Positions 36,934 to 46,454 of a DNA stretch of 64,000 bases are shown here, one piece after another. Made by a program: the position numbers and the translations under genes. Where the stretch lies: NCBI RefSeq assembly GCF_001995985.1, contig NZ_MUFC01000006.1:165273-229272 (forward strand), in the 5' to 3' direction. The notes under the pieces were generated by a model. That model saw only the letters and a program-made list of their open reading frames with translations, was not told where the DNA came from and made no database searches. The first letter of the stretch is position 1; every line of letters begins with the position of its first letter. The stretch comes from Salinivibrio sharmensis (GTDB lineage Bacteria > Pseudomonadota > Gammaproteobacteria > Enterobacterales > Vibrionaceae).

Positions 36934-37000
36934 GGGACAGACACTTTAGATGCTAGAGCGTCTGTCCCAATAAGCGACTAAAGTGCCTGTCCACCAATAC
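36934..37000. repeat. REPIN after the pRiA4b-domain gene
   Basis: GGGACAGAC (36934-36942) and GTCTGTCCC (36960-36968) form a perfect 9-bp inverted pair 10 bases after the stop codon. A third copy in inverted orientation (AAAGTGCCTGTCC) ends near 36992. It may also serve as a transcription barrier. Confidence 0.82.
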
Positions 37001-37076
37001 ACTCACTAATACACTGTACTCAGAAATCTGGACTCTGTATCCTAGTGGCTATAAACATCTATCAAGGACAATAACG

Positions 37077-37397
37077 ATGTGGTACCTCATCTACTCTCAA
37101 GACGTTGATAACAGCCTACCGCTACGCAAGCAAGCGCGCGACGCACACCTTGAGCGCTTACACCAACTGGAAAAAGAAAACCGCTTGATGATTGCCGGAC
37201 CAAACCCTGCCGTTGATAGTGACGAGTTGGGTGAAGCTGGGTTTACAGGATCAACCGTTATCGCTTGGTTTGAGTCATTATCAGCCGCCCAAGCCTGGGC
37301 CGACAAAGACCCTTATGTTGCCGCTGGCGTCTATGCAGACGTGACCGTTAAACCTTTCAAAAAAGTGCTTCCTCAGGATCCTGTCCAATGCGATTAG
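37077..37397 (+). CDS. yciI: YciI-family protein
   Basis: A 106-residue ferredoxin-like-fold protein of the YciI family (begins [19 protein letters not shown], with HLERLHQLE and a central GPNPA). E. coli YciI is a stand-alone member with no settled reaction; some relatives are dehalogenases or hydrolases. The histidine in DAHLERL is the conserved active-site candidate. It overlaps the next gene by ten bases. AAGGACA precedes the ATG. Confidence 0.9.
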   Translation: MWYLIYSQDVDNSLPLRKQARDAHLERLHQLEKENRLMIAGPNPAVDSDELGEAGFTGSTVIAWFESLSAAQAWADKDPYVAAGVYADVTVKPFKKVLPQDPVQCD

Positions 37398-37765
37398 TAA
37401 AAGTATTGATGGTGACAGGCCTTGGGCTAATACTGAGTGCATGTAGCAGCACCCAGCATGATCAAGCCGCAGAAGCCGCAACCCAACGTGCAGACATGAT
37501 TGCACAGTTACTGCCGATGGATATTGAAGGCTACTCACTGGTTCGCGCTCGTGCGCAAGATGCCATCATCGAGCTGACGCTTCTGGAGAAGAATGCCAAA
37601 AAAGCACCGGGGCAGCTCTTTTCCGGCTTAAAGCGTCGTTATTGCGAGGATAACGATATCCGCAATATGTTAGACAGTGGCATCAGCTATACCATTTTGG
37701 TTCGCGACACCCGCGGCCGACAAATCCTCAAAAACGCTATCGATGCCCCCGGGTGTGCTAGCTAA
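37388..37765 (+). CDS. AspS-type type II secretion pilotin lipoprotein (GspS-beta)
   Basis: A 125-residue lipoprotein with lipobox LSAC (mature cysteine near residue 19). The body ([19 protein letters not shown], later [18 protein letters not shown] and a C-terminal PGC) resembles Vibrio AspS/EpsS, the outer-membrane pilotin that targets the secretin GspD. The two distal cysteines may form a disulphide. The assignment is from remembered similarity; the T2SS operon itself is not in this window. It is coupled to yciI. Confidence 0.7.
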   Translation: MRLVKVLMVTGLGLILSACSSTQHDQAAEAATQRADMIAQLLPMDIEGYSLVRARAQDAIIELTLLEKNAKKAPGQLFSGLKRRYCEDNDIRNMLDSGISYTILVRDTRGRQILKNAIDAPGCAS

Positions 37766-38426
37766 TTAAATGCCAAGGCTGCTCCCACTCTACCGGTAAG
37801 GTTGGCCACAACTCGCCTTGGCTCGGTGGCAGCACATAGTTGTAGCGTGTTTCAGGCTGCTCGTCGGAAAAACGACAGGTAAATTGCAGCCCATAAGCGT
37901 GTAAGTAGCCACGATCGGCAGGCTCACCACCATAGTAATCATCACCGATGAGTGGAGAGCCGATGCTTTTCATCGCCACACGAATTTGATGGGTTTTGCC
38001 TGTGTAGGGCCGACAGAGAAAAAGTCGCCGCCCCTCACCACCAGCAATAGAGGTAAAACGCGTTCTCGCCGGGTTATCTTTGCTGGCTAACAATTTCCAG
38101 CTACCTCGCCGTCCCTTCGTCATATCCCCAACGATCAGCCCCTGCTTCTTACGCGGCTTTTTCGCACTTAATGCCAAATAGAATTTTTCTATCTCGCGCG
38201 AAGCAAACAACCCTGAGAGGACAGACGCCGCATGAGAAGAGGTTGCCAGCAGCAGCAAGCCCGATGTCATCTTGTCTAACCGATGCACAAGGTAGACTTT
38301 CTCAACCCCAATGTGTGCCGCCACCGCCGGTAGAAGTGCCGCGTGATCGGCTTCTTTTTGCACGCTAACACCGTGGTGCTTATTGATCACTACAAAGTGT
38401 TGGTTTTGGTCGACAATTGAAAACAT
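37758..38426 (-). CDS. RluA-family pseudouridine synthase
   Basis: A catalytic-domain-only pseudouridine synthase of about 222 residues, with HRLDKMTSGLLLLA (catalytic aspartate in RLD), YTGKTHQIRVAMKSIGSPLIGDDYYGG and no S4 domain. The frame is open to 38468; the ATG at 38426 (MFSIVDQNQHFVVINK) begins at the conserved domain, while the longer start would be encoded by a GGACAGGTAT repeat-like stretch. The RNA target is unknown. It converges on the pilotin gene with an eight-base overlap. Confidence 0.88.
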   Translation of the reverse strand: MFSIVDQNQHFVVINKHHGVSVQKEADHAALLPAVAAHIGVEKVYLVHRLDKMTSGLLLLATSSHAASVLSGLFASREIEKFYLALSAKKPRKKQGLIVGDMTKGRRGSWKLLASKDNPARTRFTSIAGGEGRRLFLCRPYTGKTHQIRVAMKSIGSPLIGDDYYGGEPADRGYLHAYGLQFTCRFSDEQPETRYNYVLPPSQGELWPTLPVEWEQPWHLIS

Positions 38427-38499
38427 AACGAGGCGATTTACTGGTTGGCCATTGAGGACAGGTATCATAACGGCTTCACTCCTGCGCCGCTAGGGTAAT

Positions 38500-38600
38500 C
38501 ATATAAGTGACTGTCCCCCGAGTGTTCATTATAAAGGTGTCTGTCCCGTTAGTTCCGTTAGCTTAAAGAGCTTAAAGTGCCTGTCCCCGATAGGTCCGAT
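38500..38600. repeat. Three GGACAGGCAC-type repeats between the pseudouridine synthase and rbsR
   Basis: AAGTGACTGTCCCCC, AAGGTGTCTGTCCC and AAAGTGCCTGTCCCC follow each other in direct orientation, spaced about 40 bp, at about 38506, 38533 and 38574. No gene is seen here. Confidence 0.8.
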
Positions 38601-38620
38601 AGTTATAGCTCGCCCAATAG

Positions 38621-39625
38621 CTATACCCGCTTCACACTCTCGCGCACCACTAACGTTGGCTCAAGCTGCACGGTTTGGCTGTCACTTTGAGGGTCATCCA
38701 GTTTGTGGAGTAGTGTTTCGACAGCTGCTTGACCGAGACGATACTTGGGCTGGTGAATAGTGGTCAGCGAGGGAGAGACAAATTTTGCCAGGTGAATGTC
38801 ATCGTATCCCATGATAGAAAGCTCCTCGGGTACCCGAATGCCGAGTTCATTGGCAGCATTGATCGCACCCATCGCCATCATGTCATTACCTGCAAAAATC
38901 GCGCTCGGCAAGGAGCCGCTCGCGGCGATCGCTTGCATGCCTTGATAGCCGCCCTCACACTCAAAATCCGCTTCTACCATCCAGTCGGCGTTCTCAGTAA
39001 GTCCAGCATCGCGCAGCGCATCTTTAAAGCCTTGAAAACGGCGCTGTGCTTGTTGTTTAAGCAAAGGACCACTGATACAACCAATCTGGCGGTGGCCACA
39101 GTCAATCAAGTGCTGGGTCGCTAGATAGCCGCCTTGATAAGAATTGTCTTGAATTTTATCGCAGGCAAAATCAATCGGTCCCCAATCCATCACCACCACG
39201 GGAATATCCGGATAACGATCAAAGCCTTCAATCCGCTCACCTTCCAACGTCGAGCACATTAGAATCAAGCCATCGACCCGCTTTTGCAACAGCGTATCAA
39301 TTGAAGCACGCATACGCTCAGCGTCACCTTCCGTGTTGCATAAAATCAAACTGTAGCCATTGTGGTAACAGCTACGCTCGACGCCTTTTACTACTTCGCC
39401 AAAAAACGGGTTGGTGGAAGTGGTCACCAGCATGCCAAAGGTTTTAGTGCGATTCACTTTTAAGCTGCGCGCCAGTGCCGACGGAGCGTAATAGTTAAGC
39501 TCTTTCGCGGCTTGGTTTACCTTCTCAGCGATGGCCTCACTCACATAACGGGTGTTGTTAATGACATGACTGACCGTCGATGTCGACACGCCCGCCCGTT
39601 TGGCAATATCTTTCATGGTCGCCAT
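38621..39625 (-). CDS. rbsR: Ribose operon repressor RbsR
   Basis: A 334-residue LacI-family regulator. The helix-turn-helix (ATMKDIAKRAGVSTSTVSHVINNTRYVS) is at the N-terminus and the periplasmic-binding-like effector domain follows. It is the last gene of the rbs operon and is expected to bind the palindrome at 44734-44751 and leave it when ribose is present. Confidence 0.94.
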   Translation of the reverse strand: MATMKDIAKRAGVSTSTVSHVINNTRYVSEAIAEKVNQAAKELNYYAPSALARSLKVNRTKTFGMLVTTSTNPFFGEVVKGVERSCYHNGYSLILCNTEGDAERMRASIDTLLQKRVDGLILMCSTLEGERIEGFDRYPDIPVVVMDWGPIDFACDKIQDNSYQGGYLATQHLIDCGHRQIGCISGPLLKQQAQRRFQGFKDALRDAGLTENADWMVEADFECEGGYQGMQAIAASGSLPSAIFAGNDMMAMGAINAANELGIRVPEELSIMGYDDIHLAKFVSPSLTTIHQPKYRLGQAAVETLLHKLDDPQSDSQTVQLEPTLVVRESVKRV

Positions 39626-39659
39626 TTATCGCGCTCCACTGACTAAGGTGAAATAAGGA

Positions 39660-40589
39660 TTAAGCATCTTGGTGGGCCAAAAATGCCTCAACATTTGCAC
39701 GAGAAGGAATCGAGGTTTGTGCGCCACGCTGGGTCACGGATAATGCCGCTGCGGCATGCGCAAAGCGAATCGCCTGATAAAGTGTCTGTCCCTCTATCAG
39801 TCCTGTCACCAATGCCCCATTAAAGGTATCGCCAGCGGCAGTGGTATCGACAGCATCGACACGGAACCCAGGAATAAGCTGGCCCGCTTGTTCGCCTTGT
39901 TTACTCAGCCACACGCCTTGCTTACCGAGAGTAATCAGTACAATTCCTACCCCTTTTTCGTGAAGCACGTCCGAAGCCGCTTGGGCACTGGTTGTGTCTG
40001 TCACTGCGATACCGGTCAGACTTTGGGCTTCCGTTTCATTTGGGGTGATAATATCGACCGCGGCAAGAAGCGCGTCGCTCAGTGGTGCGGCTGGGGCGGG
40101 ATTAAGCACCACGTGAGTCTTTGCCGCTTTGGCATGAAACGCCGCCTTTTCGATGCCACACATCGGCGTTTCTAACTGCATCAGCAAATAGTCAGCGTCG
40201 GCTATCTTGGCAAGATCGGCGGTAATAGCCTCTGCGGTCAAAGCCGCATTGGCTTCTGCCGAGAGCGCAATACTGTTCTCGCCCTGATCAGTGACTTGGA
40301 TCATCGCAATCCCAGTCGGTGTATTCGCCTGCACCTTCACCGCACTCACATTCATCCCTTCTTGCGCGTAAGATTGACGAATATTTTGTCCATATGCGTC
40401 ATCACCCACGCTGGCGATAAACGCGACATCGGCACCGCAACGCACCGCCGCGACCGCTTGATTGGCCCCTTTCCCACCGGCAATTACGGCATAATCGTGG
40501 CCGTGTAATGTCTCGCCCGGACGCGGAAAGTGAGGGACACGTAAAACATGATCAGCATTGACGCTGCCAAGAACAACCAATCGGCTCAT
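39660..40589 (-). CDS. rbsK: Ribokinase
   Basis: A 309-residue PfkB-family kinase that makes ribose-5-phosphate. Motifs are GSVNADHVLRVPHFPRPGET (substrate side), GGKGANQAVA and the catalytic AAGDTFNGALVTGL. The codons for EGQTLYQ contain an exact 15-base copy of the window's repeat core (39778-39792). It follows an attenuator-like terminator after rbsB. Confidence 0.96.
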   Translation of the reverse strand: MSRLVVLGSVNADHVLRVPHFPRPGETLHGHDYAVIAGGKGANQAVAAVRCGADVAFIASVGDDAYGQNIRQSYAQEGMNVSAVKVQANTPTGIAMIQVTDQGENSIALSAEANAALTAEAITADLAKIADADYLLMQLETPMCGIEKAAFHAKAAKTHVVLNPAPAAPLSDALLAAVDIITPNETEAQSLTGIAVTDTTSAQAASDVLHEKGVGIVLITLGKQGVWLSKQGEQAGQLIPGFRVDAVDTTAAGDTFNGALVTGLIEGQTLYQAIRFAHAAAALSVTQRGAQTSIPSRANVEAFLAHQDA

Positions 40590-40613
40590 TACTATTCCTT
40601 ACCGTTTTTAAAT

Positions 40614-40649
40614 CAAAAAAGCACCACCCAGTGCGAACCCGATGGTGCT
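40614..40649 (-). terminator. Terminator/attenuator between rbsB and rbsK
   Basis: AGCACCA and TGGTGCT pair (40643-40649 with 40620-40626), followed on the minus strand by six T residues. It would let the binding protein be made in excess over the kinase and repressor. Confidence 0.78.
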
Positions 40650-40671
40650 CACTATACGTTTCCCTGACGGC

Positions 40672-41565
40672 TTATTCAGCGATCGTTTCTTGGCTAATCA
40701 CTTTTAGCGGCACAGGGATGTAGCTGTCTACCGACTCGCCTTTCAGCACTTTATCCGCGGTTTCGACACCCAGCTCGCCAATCATACCCGGTTGCTGGGC
40801 AATGGTTGCTGCCAGATGACCACGTTCAACGGCTGCAATACCATCTTTGGTGCCATCAAAACCGACAATGGTGACATCTTTGCCTGATGCCTGCACCGCG
40901 CGCAATGCGCCAAACGCCATTTCATCGTTCTGGGCGAATACCGCTTCCACATCTGGGTGTGCGGCAAGCAGGTTTTCCATCACATTCAGGCCTTTGGTGC
41001 GGTCAAAATCCGCCGGCTGACTGGCGAGTAGCTCAACGTCGGTACCTTCAATGGCATCCATAAAGCCTTCACCACGCTCGCGTGCGGCTGACGTGCCGGC
41101 AATACCCTCAAGTTGGATCACTTTGGCACGCTCACCGACTTTGCCGATGATGTATTCCGCCGCCATTTTACTCCCTTGGGCGTTATCAGAAGCAATATGA
41201 CTCACCACTTCCCCACGGCTCGCGCCACGGTCTAGGGTGATAACCGGGATGTCCGCGCGATTTGCAATACGAATGGCGTTCGAGACCGCGTCGGAGTCAG
41301 TCGGATTGATCAAAATGGCTTTAACGCCACGGATGGTTAAATCCTCCACATTCGACAACTCTTTACTGGCGTCGTTTTGCGAATCAAGCACCAAGAGCTC
41401 ATAACCAAGATCTTGCGCTTTCTGCTCCGCGCCCTCTTTCATGGTGACAAAAAATGGGTTGTTTAAGGTTGAAACCACGATTGCCATTCTATCTTCCGCT
41501 TGCGCACTAATGCTCAGCGTTGACGACAGTAGCGCAGTGGTGATCAAGGTAGTCAGTTTTTTCAT
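40672..41565 (-). CDS. rbsB: Ribose-binding periplasmic protein
   Basis: A 297-residue type I periplasmic binding protein. Its signal peptide ends near SAQAED, and the mature start [25 protein letters not shown] is typical. It delivers ribose to RbsAC. Confidence 0.96.
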   Translation of the reverse strand: MKKLTTLITTALLSSTLSISAQAEDRMAIVVSTLNNPFFVTMKEGAEQKAQDLGYELLVLDSQNDASKELSNVEDLTIRGVKAILINPTDSDAVSNAIRIANRADIPVITLDRGASRGEVVSHIASDNAQGSKMAAEYIIGKVGERAKVIQLEGIAGTSAARERGEGFMDAIEGTDVELLASQPADFDRTKGLNVMENLLAAHPDVEAVFAQNDEMAFGALRAVQASGKDVTIVGFDGTKDGIAAVERGHLAATIAQQPGMIGELGVETADKVLKGESVDSYIPVPLKVISQETIAE

Positions 41566-41625
41566 GCGTTCAGTCCTTTTGTGTTTGTAGGGTATTGTTT
41601 TTAATTGCTAATTCAACAGAAATAA

Positions 41626-41709
41626 AAGTGTCTGTCCTGCCAACTTAAAGTGCCTGTCCCAACAAGCTCTGCAAAAAGCGCTGTCTCAAAAAGCGCTGTC
41701 TCAAAAAGC
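41626..41709. repeat. Repeats between rbsC and rbsB
   Basis: Two direct GGACAGRCACTTT cores (near 41627-41640 and 41646-41660) are followed by two and a half copies of the 15-mer AAAAAGCGCTGTCTC (41673-41709). The array ends exactly at the rbsC stop codon (41709-41711). Confidence 0.85.
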
Positions 41710-42698
41710 TATTTGTTTTTGTTATCCACCAGCACGGCGAGCAGAATCACCACCGCTTTGGCAATCATTTGGTAGTAAGACGACACGTCCAGCAAGTTGA
41801 GGGCGTTGTTCAAAAATCCGATAATCAGCGCACCAATCAATGTGCCCATGATCTTGCCTTTACCGCCCATCAAGCTGGTGCCGCCCAGCACCACCGCGGC
41901 AATCGCATCAAGCTCATAGCCAGTACCGGCAGTCGGTTGTCCGGAGGACAGGCGCGAGGTGACGATGATCCCTGCCAGCGCCGCGAGCATGCCACACAGG
42001 CTATACACGCCCACCTTGATTCGGTCGACATTAATGCCCGATAACCGCGCCGCCGATTCATTGCCACCGAGTGCGTAAATATAACGGCCAAAACGGGTGT
42101 GATTGAGCAGATACCAAGCGCCGATAAACACGATAGCCATCAACCACACGGGGACAGGAATGCCCAACAGGTAGCCGGTACCAAACCAGGCAAACGCATC
42201 GGCGGTATCAGTAAAGCCCGTTGAGATGGGACGACCATCGGTATACACCATGGTGACACCGCGATAGAGAGTCATAGCTACCAAGGTAGCAATAAACGCC
42301 TGTACCTTGCCTTTGGCCACTACGACGCCTGTCATGGCACCAATCGCCGCGCCTGCAAACAAGGCGGTAGGTACCGCCACTAACACGGGCACCTCAACCG
42401 CAATCAAACTTGCGGCAAACGCGCCACACAGCGCCAACACCGAGCCAACACTCAAGTCGATACCCGCGGTTAAAATCACCAATGTCATCCCCACGGCAAT
42501 AATGGCGTTTACCGAGGTTTGACGCAGGATGTTAAGCAGGTTGTCGACCATGAAAAAGTTGCTGTTTAAAAATGACATCACCACGATCAGCACCAACAGG
42601 GCGATGAGCGATTTCTGCTCAATCAACCACGCTTTGCTGAATAGGGGTTTGCGTCCATCTTCTGACGGCTGGGACTTATTCATTGCATTCTCGCTCAT
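41709..42698 (-). CDS. rbsC: Ribose ABC transporter permease
   Basis: A 329-residue inner-membrane protein with about eight to ten hydrophobic helices, beginning after a short polar head. Family motifs include [23 protein letters not shown] and [20 protein letters not shown]. It overlaps rbsA by four bases. Confidence 0.96.
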   Translation of the reverse strand: MSENAMNKSQPSEDGRKPLFSKAWLIEQKSLIALLVLIVVMSFLNSNFFMVDNLLNILRQTSVNAIIAVGMTLVILTAGIDLSVGSVLALCGAFAASLIAVEVPVLVAVPTALFAGAAIGAMTGVVVAKGKVQAFIATLVAMTLYRGVTMVYTDGRPISTGFTDTADAFAWFGTGYLLGIPVPVWLMAIVFIGAWYLLNHTRFGRYIYALGGNESAARLSGINVDRIKVGVYSLCGMLAALAGIIVTSRLSSGQPTAGTGYELDAIAAVVLGGTSLMGGKGKIMGTLIGALIIGFLNNALNLLDVSSYYQMIAKAVVILLAVLVDNKNK

Positions 42699-44200
42699 GC
42701 TGCATCCTCATTGGCATCTTTGCCTACCGCACAGGCAAGCAGAGTTTCTTGGTTAGCGTCTTTGGCATCAAACTCACCGCATACGCGGCCTTCATGCATC
42801 ACTAGGATGCGGTCGCTCATGCCAAGCACTTCGGGCATTTCTGACGACACCAAGATGATGCTCATGCCCTCGGCTTTAAATTGGTTAATTAGCTGATAAA
42901 TCTCTTTTTTGGCACCGACATCGACACCCCGAGTCGGCTCATCCAAGATCAGCACTTTTGGTTTGGTCATCAGCCCTTTAGCGATCGCCACTTTCTGCTG
43001 ATTCCCGCCCGATAAGTTGCCAATGATTTGCTCGCGGGTGGGGGTTTTGATGTTAAAAAGACGGATAAAATCATCCACTGCCATCACTTCATCGCGCGGC
43101 TGTATTTTGCCCCAATGGGTGAGCTTATCGAGTGCACTGAGCGACATGTTGTCTTTCACCGATAAACCCAGCACCAAGCCCTCACCTTTGCGGTCTTCAG
43201 AGATGTAAGCAATGCCGTTGGCCAGCGCATCTTGTGGACTTACGGGGTTAATCACCTTGCCATCAAGCCGAATAACGCCGGCTTCACGCGGCATGGCGCC
43301 ATAGATAATTTTCATTAACTCCGTGCGCCCGGCGCCCATCAGGCCCGATACACCCAGAATTTCACTACGGTGTAGCTGAAAACTCACCGCTTCCACCCCG
43401 TGGCCGCTGACATTTTCCACCTCAAGGCTTATCCCATCAGGGGTGACATCGCTTCGCGGGTATTGTTCGGCGAGTTTGCGGCCCACCATCATTTCAATCA
43501 GGCCGTCTTCATCGGTATCACTCACGGGACACTCACCAATAAACTTGCCATCACGTAACACGGTGATCCGATCGCAAATCTCAAAAATTTCTTTTAGTCG
43601 GTGAGAGATATAAACAATGCCGCAGCCTTGCGCTCGCAGCTCGTTGATCACCGCAAACAGAGAGGCGGTTTCGGTGTCGGTCAAAGCATCGGTCGGCTCA
43701 TCCATAATTATCACCTGCGACTCAAACGACAGCGCTTTGGCAATTTCCACCATTTGCTGCTCACCCAAGCTCAGGCTGCCAAGTGGCGTGGTGCCGCTTG
43801 CTTTCACATTTAAACGCGCCAACAGCTTATCGGCTTCTTCAGCCATCTTGGTCCAGTCAATCTTGCCAAACCGGTTAGTAAACTCGCGACCCAAAAAGAT
43901 GTTTTCGGCAATGGTCAGCTCTGGGATCAAATTGAGCTCTTGGTGAATAATACTGATCCCCGCTTGCTGCGAATCACGCGGACCTTTAAACGAGACCGGC
44001 TCACCTTGATAGTTCACGTCACCACTGTCGGCGTGATAAATCCCGGTGAGTACCTTCATCAAAGTGGACTTTCCCGCGCCATTTTCACCGAGTAGCGCCA
44101 TTACCTCGCCGGGATACACATTTAAGCTCGCCTCATCGAGGGCGCGCACCCCGGGAAAGGTTTTTACGACTTGGCGGAGTTGTAAGATAGGTTGCGTCAT
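42695..44200 (-). CDS. rbsA: Ribose ABC transporter ATPase (two ABC domains)
   Basis: A 501-residue protein with two fused ABC domains, as in RbsA/MglA. The first has Walker [10 protein letters not shown], signature [12 protein letters not shown] and Walker [13 protein letters not shown]. The second has a degenerate P-loop ([10 protein letters not shown]) and signature [15 protein letters not shown]. The frame is open upstream to 44272, overlapping rbsD; the ATG at 44200 ([10 protein letters not shown]) is the family start. Confidence 0.95.
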   Translation of the reverse strand: MTQPILQLRQVVKTFPGVRALDEASLNVYPGEVMALLGENGAGKSTLMKVLTGIYHADSGDVNYQGEPVSFKGPRDSQQAGISIIHQELNLIPELTIAENIFLGREFTNRFGKIDWTKMAEEADKLLARLNVKASGTTPLGSLSLGEQQMVEIAKALSFESQVIIMDEPTDALTDTETASLFAVINELRAQGCGIVYISHRLKEIFEICDRITVLRDGKFIGECPVSDTDEDGLIEMMVGRKLAEQYPRSDVTPDGISLEVENVSGHGVEAVSFQLHRSEILGVSGLMGAGRTELMKIIYGAMPREAGVIRLDGKVINPVSPQDALANGIAYISEDRKGEGLVLGLSVKDNMSLSALDKLTHWGKIQPRDEVMAVDDFIRLFNIKTPTREQIIGNLSGGNQQKVAIAKGLMTKPKVLILDEPTRGVDVGAKKEIYQLINQFKAEGMSIILVSSEMPEVLGMSDRILVMHEGRVCGEFDAKDANQETLLACAVGKDANEDAA

Positions 44201-44223
44201 TGTGGTTACTCGCTTAGGCCCAC

Positions 44224-44643
44224 CTAAAAGGTGACACCGGCTTGAAAAATCACATTGGCATAAGGCGTGCACTCTCCGGTGCGCACCACCGCTTTGCTAT
44301 GCACCGTGCGTGCTTTAAACGCCTCGTGGCTGATCGTGGTCACAGTGATCGGATGCTGACGCGCTGCACTCTCTTGCTCCAATCGCGCAAGCAAGGCTTG
44401 GTGTAGCGCGGGGCTGACCGCTGCAAGCTCTTCTGCAATCACCACCGATTCAATACAGGTGTGAGCTAACACCGCCTCGACCGTCTGCATAAAGCTTGGC
44501 ACCCCTTGGGTTAGCGCCAAATCGATTCGCGACACCGAGTTGGGGATCGGTAACCCCGCATCACACACCGTCAATTCATCAGTGTGTCCGATTTGGGTTA
44601 CGAGCTGTGCAAGCTCTGGATGGAGCAAACCATGCTTATTCAT
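44224..44643 (-). CDS. rbsD: D-ribose pyranase
   Basis: A 139-residue enzyme that interconverts the pyranose and furanose forms of ribose so that RbsK can use it. The conserved histidine-containing [16 protein letters not shown] is present. It is the first gene of the operon. Confidence 0.95.
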   Translation of the reverse strand: MNKHGLLHPELAQLVTQIGHTDELTVCDAGLPIPNSVSRIDLALTQGVPSFMQTVEAVLAHTCIESVVIAEELAAVSPALHQALLARLEQESAARQHPITVTTISHEAFKARTVHSKAVVRTGECTPYANVIFQAGVTF

Positions 44644-44733
44644 TCATCACCTTCTCACTCACGATGGACTTAATCAGCACTCACTGTGCGCTGGCACGTT
44701 TTCTTGTGATCAACGTTTTCTCTGAGGAAACGC

Positions 44734-44806
44734 TATCGAAACGTTTCGATATGGATTAATAATGCAGATGAAAGAAAAATTTCACCATCTGTAAACATCA
44801 CAGATG
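44734..44806 (-). promoter_or_regulatory. rbs operon operator and nearby palindrome
   Basis: TATCGAAACGTTTCGATA (44734-44751) is a perfect 18-bp palindrome with the CGAAACGTTTCG core known from E. coli RbsR sites. It lies about 90 bp before rbsD. Further out CATCTGT (44786-44792) and ACAGATG (44800-44806) form a second inverted repeat that includes one CRP half-site (TGTGA on the minus strand). CRP control is only a possibility. Confidence 0.85.
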
Positions 44807-44874
44807 TGAGAGGGATCGACTATTGATATTGGAATCATTAATAAAGAGAGGGGAAGATCACATTAGGGGGAGAG

Positions 44875-45242
44875 ACTAGAAAGATCCTAGGGTCCGAGGG
44901 ACGGAATACGGAATACGGAATACGGAATACGGAATACGGAATACGGAATACGGAAAAAGCGTATCGTGCCTGGCCCTTTAGATAAAGTTCCTAGGTCCTA
45001 GGTCCTAGGCACTGCTTCCTGCTCTTCTCAGTATTCTGTAAGCGAAGCGCTCCGTATTCAAGCTACCGAATACTGATGACGGAATACCGAGTACAGAAAA
45101 AGCAAAAGCGCAGATGCGAGCACAGTCTGCTCTTTCCCGTATTCTGTATGCGCAGCACTCCGTATTCAAGATCCCGAATACCGATGACGGAATACCGAGT
45201 ACAGAAAAAGCAAGTCCCCGATGCGAGCGCGATCTGCTCTAT
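44875..45242 (+). repeat. Mosaic repeat block A
   Basis: Seven GGAATAC units run from 44903 to 44951, then a GGAAAAAGCGTATCGTGCC link and CCTAGGT units (44990-45009). A tandem unit of about 106 bp follows, beginning near 45023 and near 45130; it has the GTATTCTGTAAGCGAAGCGC-type head and a GAATACxGAGTACAGAAA-type middle. It lies between the rbs operon promoter and a small ORF. Confidence 0.85.
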
Positions 45243-45467
45243 CTAGTCTCTTGACTCTAGAAGCGAAGCCTCTCGGCTCTCTTCCTTCTCCGGTTGCTCA
45301 CTCAAACCCGGCACCGCTTGGCAAAACGTGCACTCTTCATTATCCACCGAGGAACCGCCCAACTCGACGTAGCGAACACGATGACTCGCTTTGCCTCGGT
45401 TAGCCGACACCGCAAACCGCCGCTGGTCACGCTCGGGAATGGTCTTTTCTGTGTCACGCTCAGCCAT
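45243..45467 (-). CDS. Hypothetical 74-residue protein ending in repeat sequence
   Basis: A small charged protein beginning MAERDTEKTIPERDQRRFAV, with a CTFC pair near residue 47. GGAGA lies at good distance before the ATG. The last dozen codons (EESREASLLESRD) are written by the mosaic repeat (CTAGAAGCGAAGC family), so the natural C-terminus may have been replaced. I do not recognise the family. Confidence 0.45.
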   Translation of the reverse strand: MAERDTEKTIPERDQRRFAVSANRGKASHRVRYVELGGSSVDNEECTFCQAVPGLSEQPEKEESREASLLESRD

Positions 45468-45596
45468 GGGTTGTCTCCTTTAAATACTGAGAACTACTCT
45501 GCTGTATGTTAATGGATTAGCCATAACTAGACTAACCAAAAGTGCCTGTCCTCGATAACTCCGCCTACGCCATGGCACCACCGAAATAAAAACCAA

Positions 45597-45703
45597 GCGT
45601 AGGTCGGACAAGCGCCAGCACGATGTAAGCCTCGCTCCTCGATATAACGGGCGCGCCTCCGACATTGATGATTAAAATTGGCACTGATCGTGACAGGCGC
45701 CCG
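45597..45703 (+). repeat. Left direct repeat flanking parDE
   Basis: This segment (TAGGTCGG, AAGCGCCAGCAC, ATGTAA, then TTAAAATTGG and CTGATCGTGACAGGC) recurs in the same order and orientation at 46465-46602. The head resembles the GTCGGA-type short palindromes spread through gammaproteobacteria. Confidence 0.75.
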
Positions 45704-45794
45704 GTGACATGGTGCATTATTGTTGACATGGTGCTGGGGCTTATGTCACCTCCGCCAATAGCACCACCAAAAGTCCCGATAAATTACTAACTAG

Positions 45795-46091
45795 CTAATC
45801 CAGAAGTCTTTCAGGTGCGTCCATGTCCTCGTGCAGCACACGAACAACGAGTACCTCCGACTCAAATACTTGATAGAAAACAGCGTGATGCTCGACCTGC
45901 AATCTTCGACACCCAGAAAAAACATAGGCGTAGTTCGCGCCGAGTGATGGATGATTAATCAGCTGTTTCATGCCGGTCTCAAGCTGATCTAGATATTTAT
46001 CTGCCTGATCAGCACCCCATTTTTCGCAGGTATATACCCAAATTCCAATGAGATCGGATTCGGCCTTCGGCGTGACGCTCAGCTTAAGCAC
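45795..46091 (-). CDS. parE: ParE/RelE-family toxin
   Basis: A 98-residue toxin of the ParE type (LSVTPKAESDLIGIWVYTCEKWG, then CRRLQVEHHAVFYQVFESEVLVVRVLHEDMD). ParE toxins poison DNA gyrase, while RelE relatives cut mRNA; the helix-rich N-terminus and the RVLHxxMD end favour ParE. It begins on the last base of the antitoxin gene. Confidence 0.9.
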   Translation of the reverse strand: MLKLSVTPKAESDLIGIWVYTCEKWGADQADKYLDQLETGMKQLINHPSLGANYAYVFSGCRRLQVEHHAVFYQVFESEVLVVRVLHEDMDAPERLLD

Positions 46092-46345
46092 TAATCAGCC
46101 GCCTTCATCCGTTGACGGCCAGTTGCCTTGATAGCCGATACATCGAGTGCCTTAGGTTTCCCGCTTGACTCACCCTCAGCGAGAGCCTTCCTCAGCACGG
46201 CAATACGTTCTTGAGCCTGCTGATCTCGACGGATGAGGTAACGGATATACTCACTGTCATTGCCAAACTGACCGCTTTCAATCTGGCTTTTCACCCAACA
46301 GTCTTGTTGTTCAGTCAGCGTAATGGTTTTCCGATGCATGCTCAT
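46091..46345 (-). CDS. parD: ParD-family antitoxin
   Basis: An 84-residue ribbon-helix-helix protein (MSMHRKTITLTEQQDCWVKSQIESGQFGNDSEYIRYLIRRDQQ) that should bind DNA as a dimer and neutralise the toxin with its C-terminal tail. It is directly upstream of the toxin gene and behind a palindromic operator. Confidence 0.9.
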   Translation of the reverse strand: MSMHRKTITLTEQQDCWVKSQIESGQFGNDSEYIRYLIRRDQQAQERIAVLRKALAEGESSGKPKALDVSAIKATGRQRMKAAD

Positions 46346-46369
46346 ATCTGGCCATCCTAAGATATCACG

Positions 46370-46388
46370 GGTATGACAATATCATACC
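46370..46388 (-). promoter_or_regulatory. Putative ParD operator
   Basis: GGTATGA (46370-46376) and TCATACC (46382-46388) form a perfect 7-bp inverted repeat with a five-base centre, 25-43 bp upstream of the parD start. This is the normal place for the autoregulatory site of a parDE operon. Confidence 0.65.
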
Positions 46389-46454
46389 ACCCGACTGCGC
46401 CGAATCAATTACTGCTTCTTATCGACTCGCGTCTTGAGACACAAGCACCAATGG

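Noticed and set aside
42140..42165. GGGGACAGGAAT inside rbsC as a repeat copy
   Set aside because: Only ten bases match the core, and the encoded residues are normal for RbsC.
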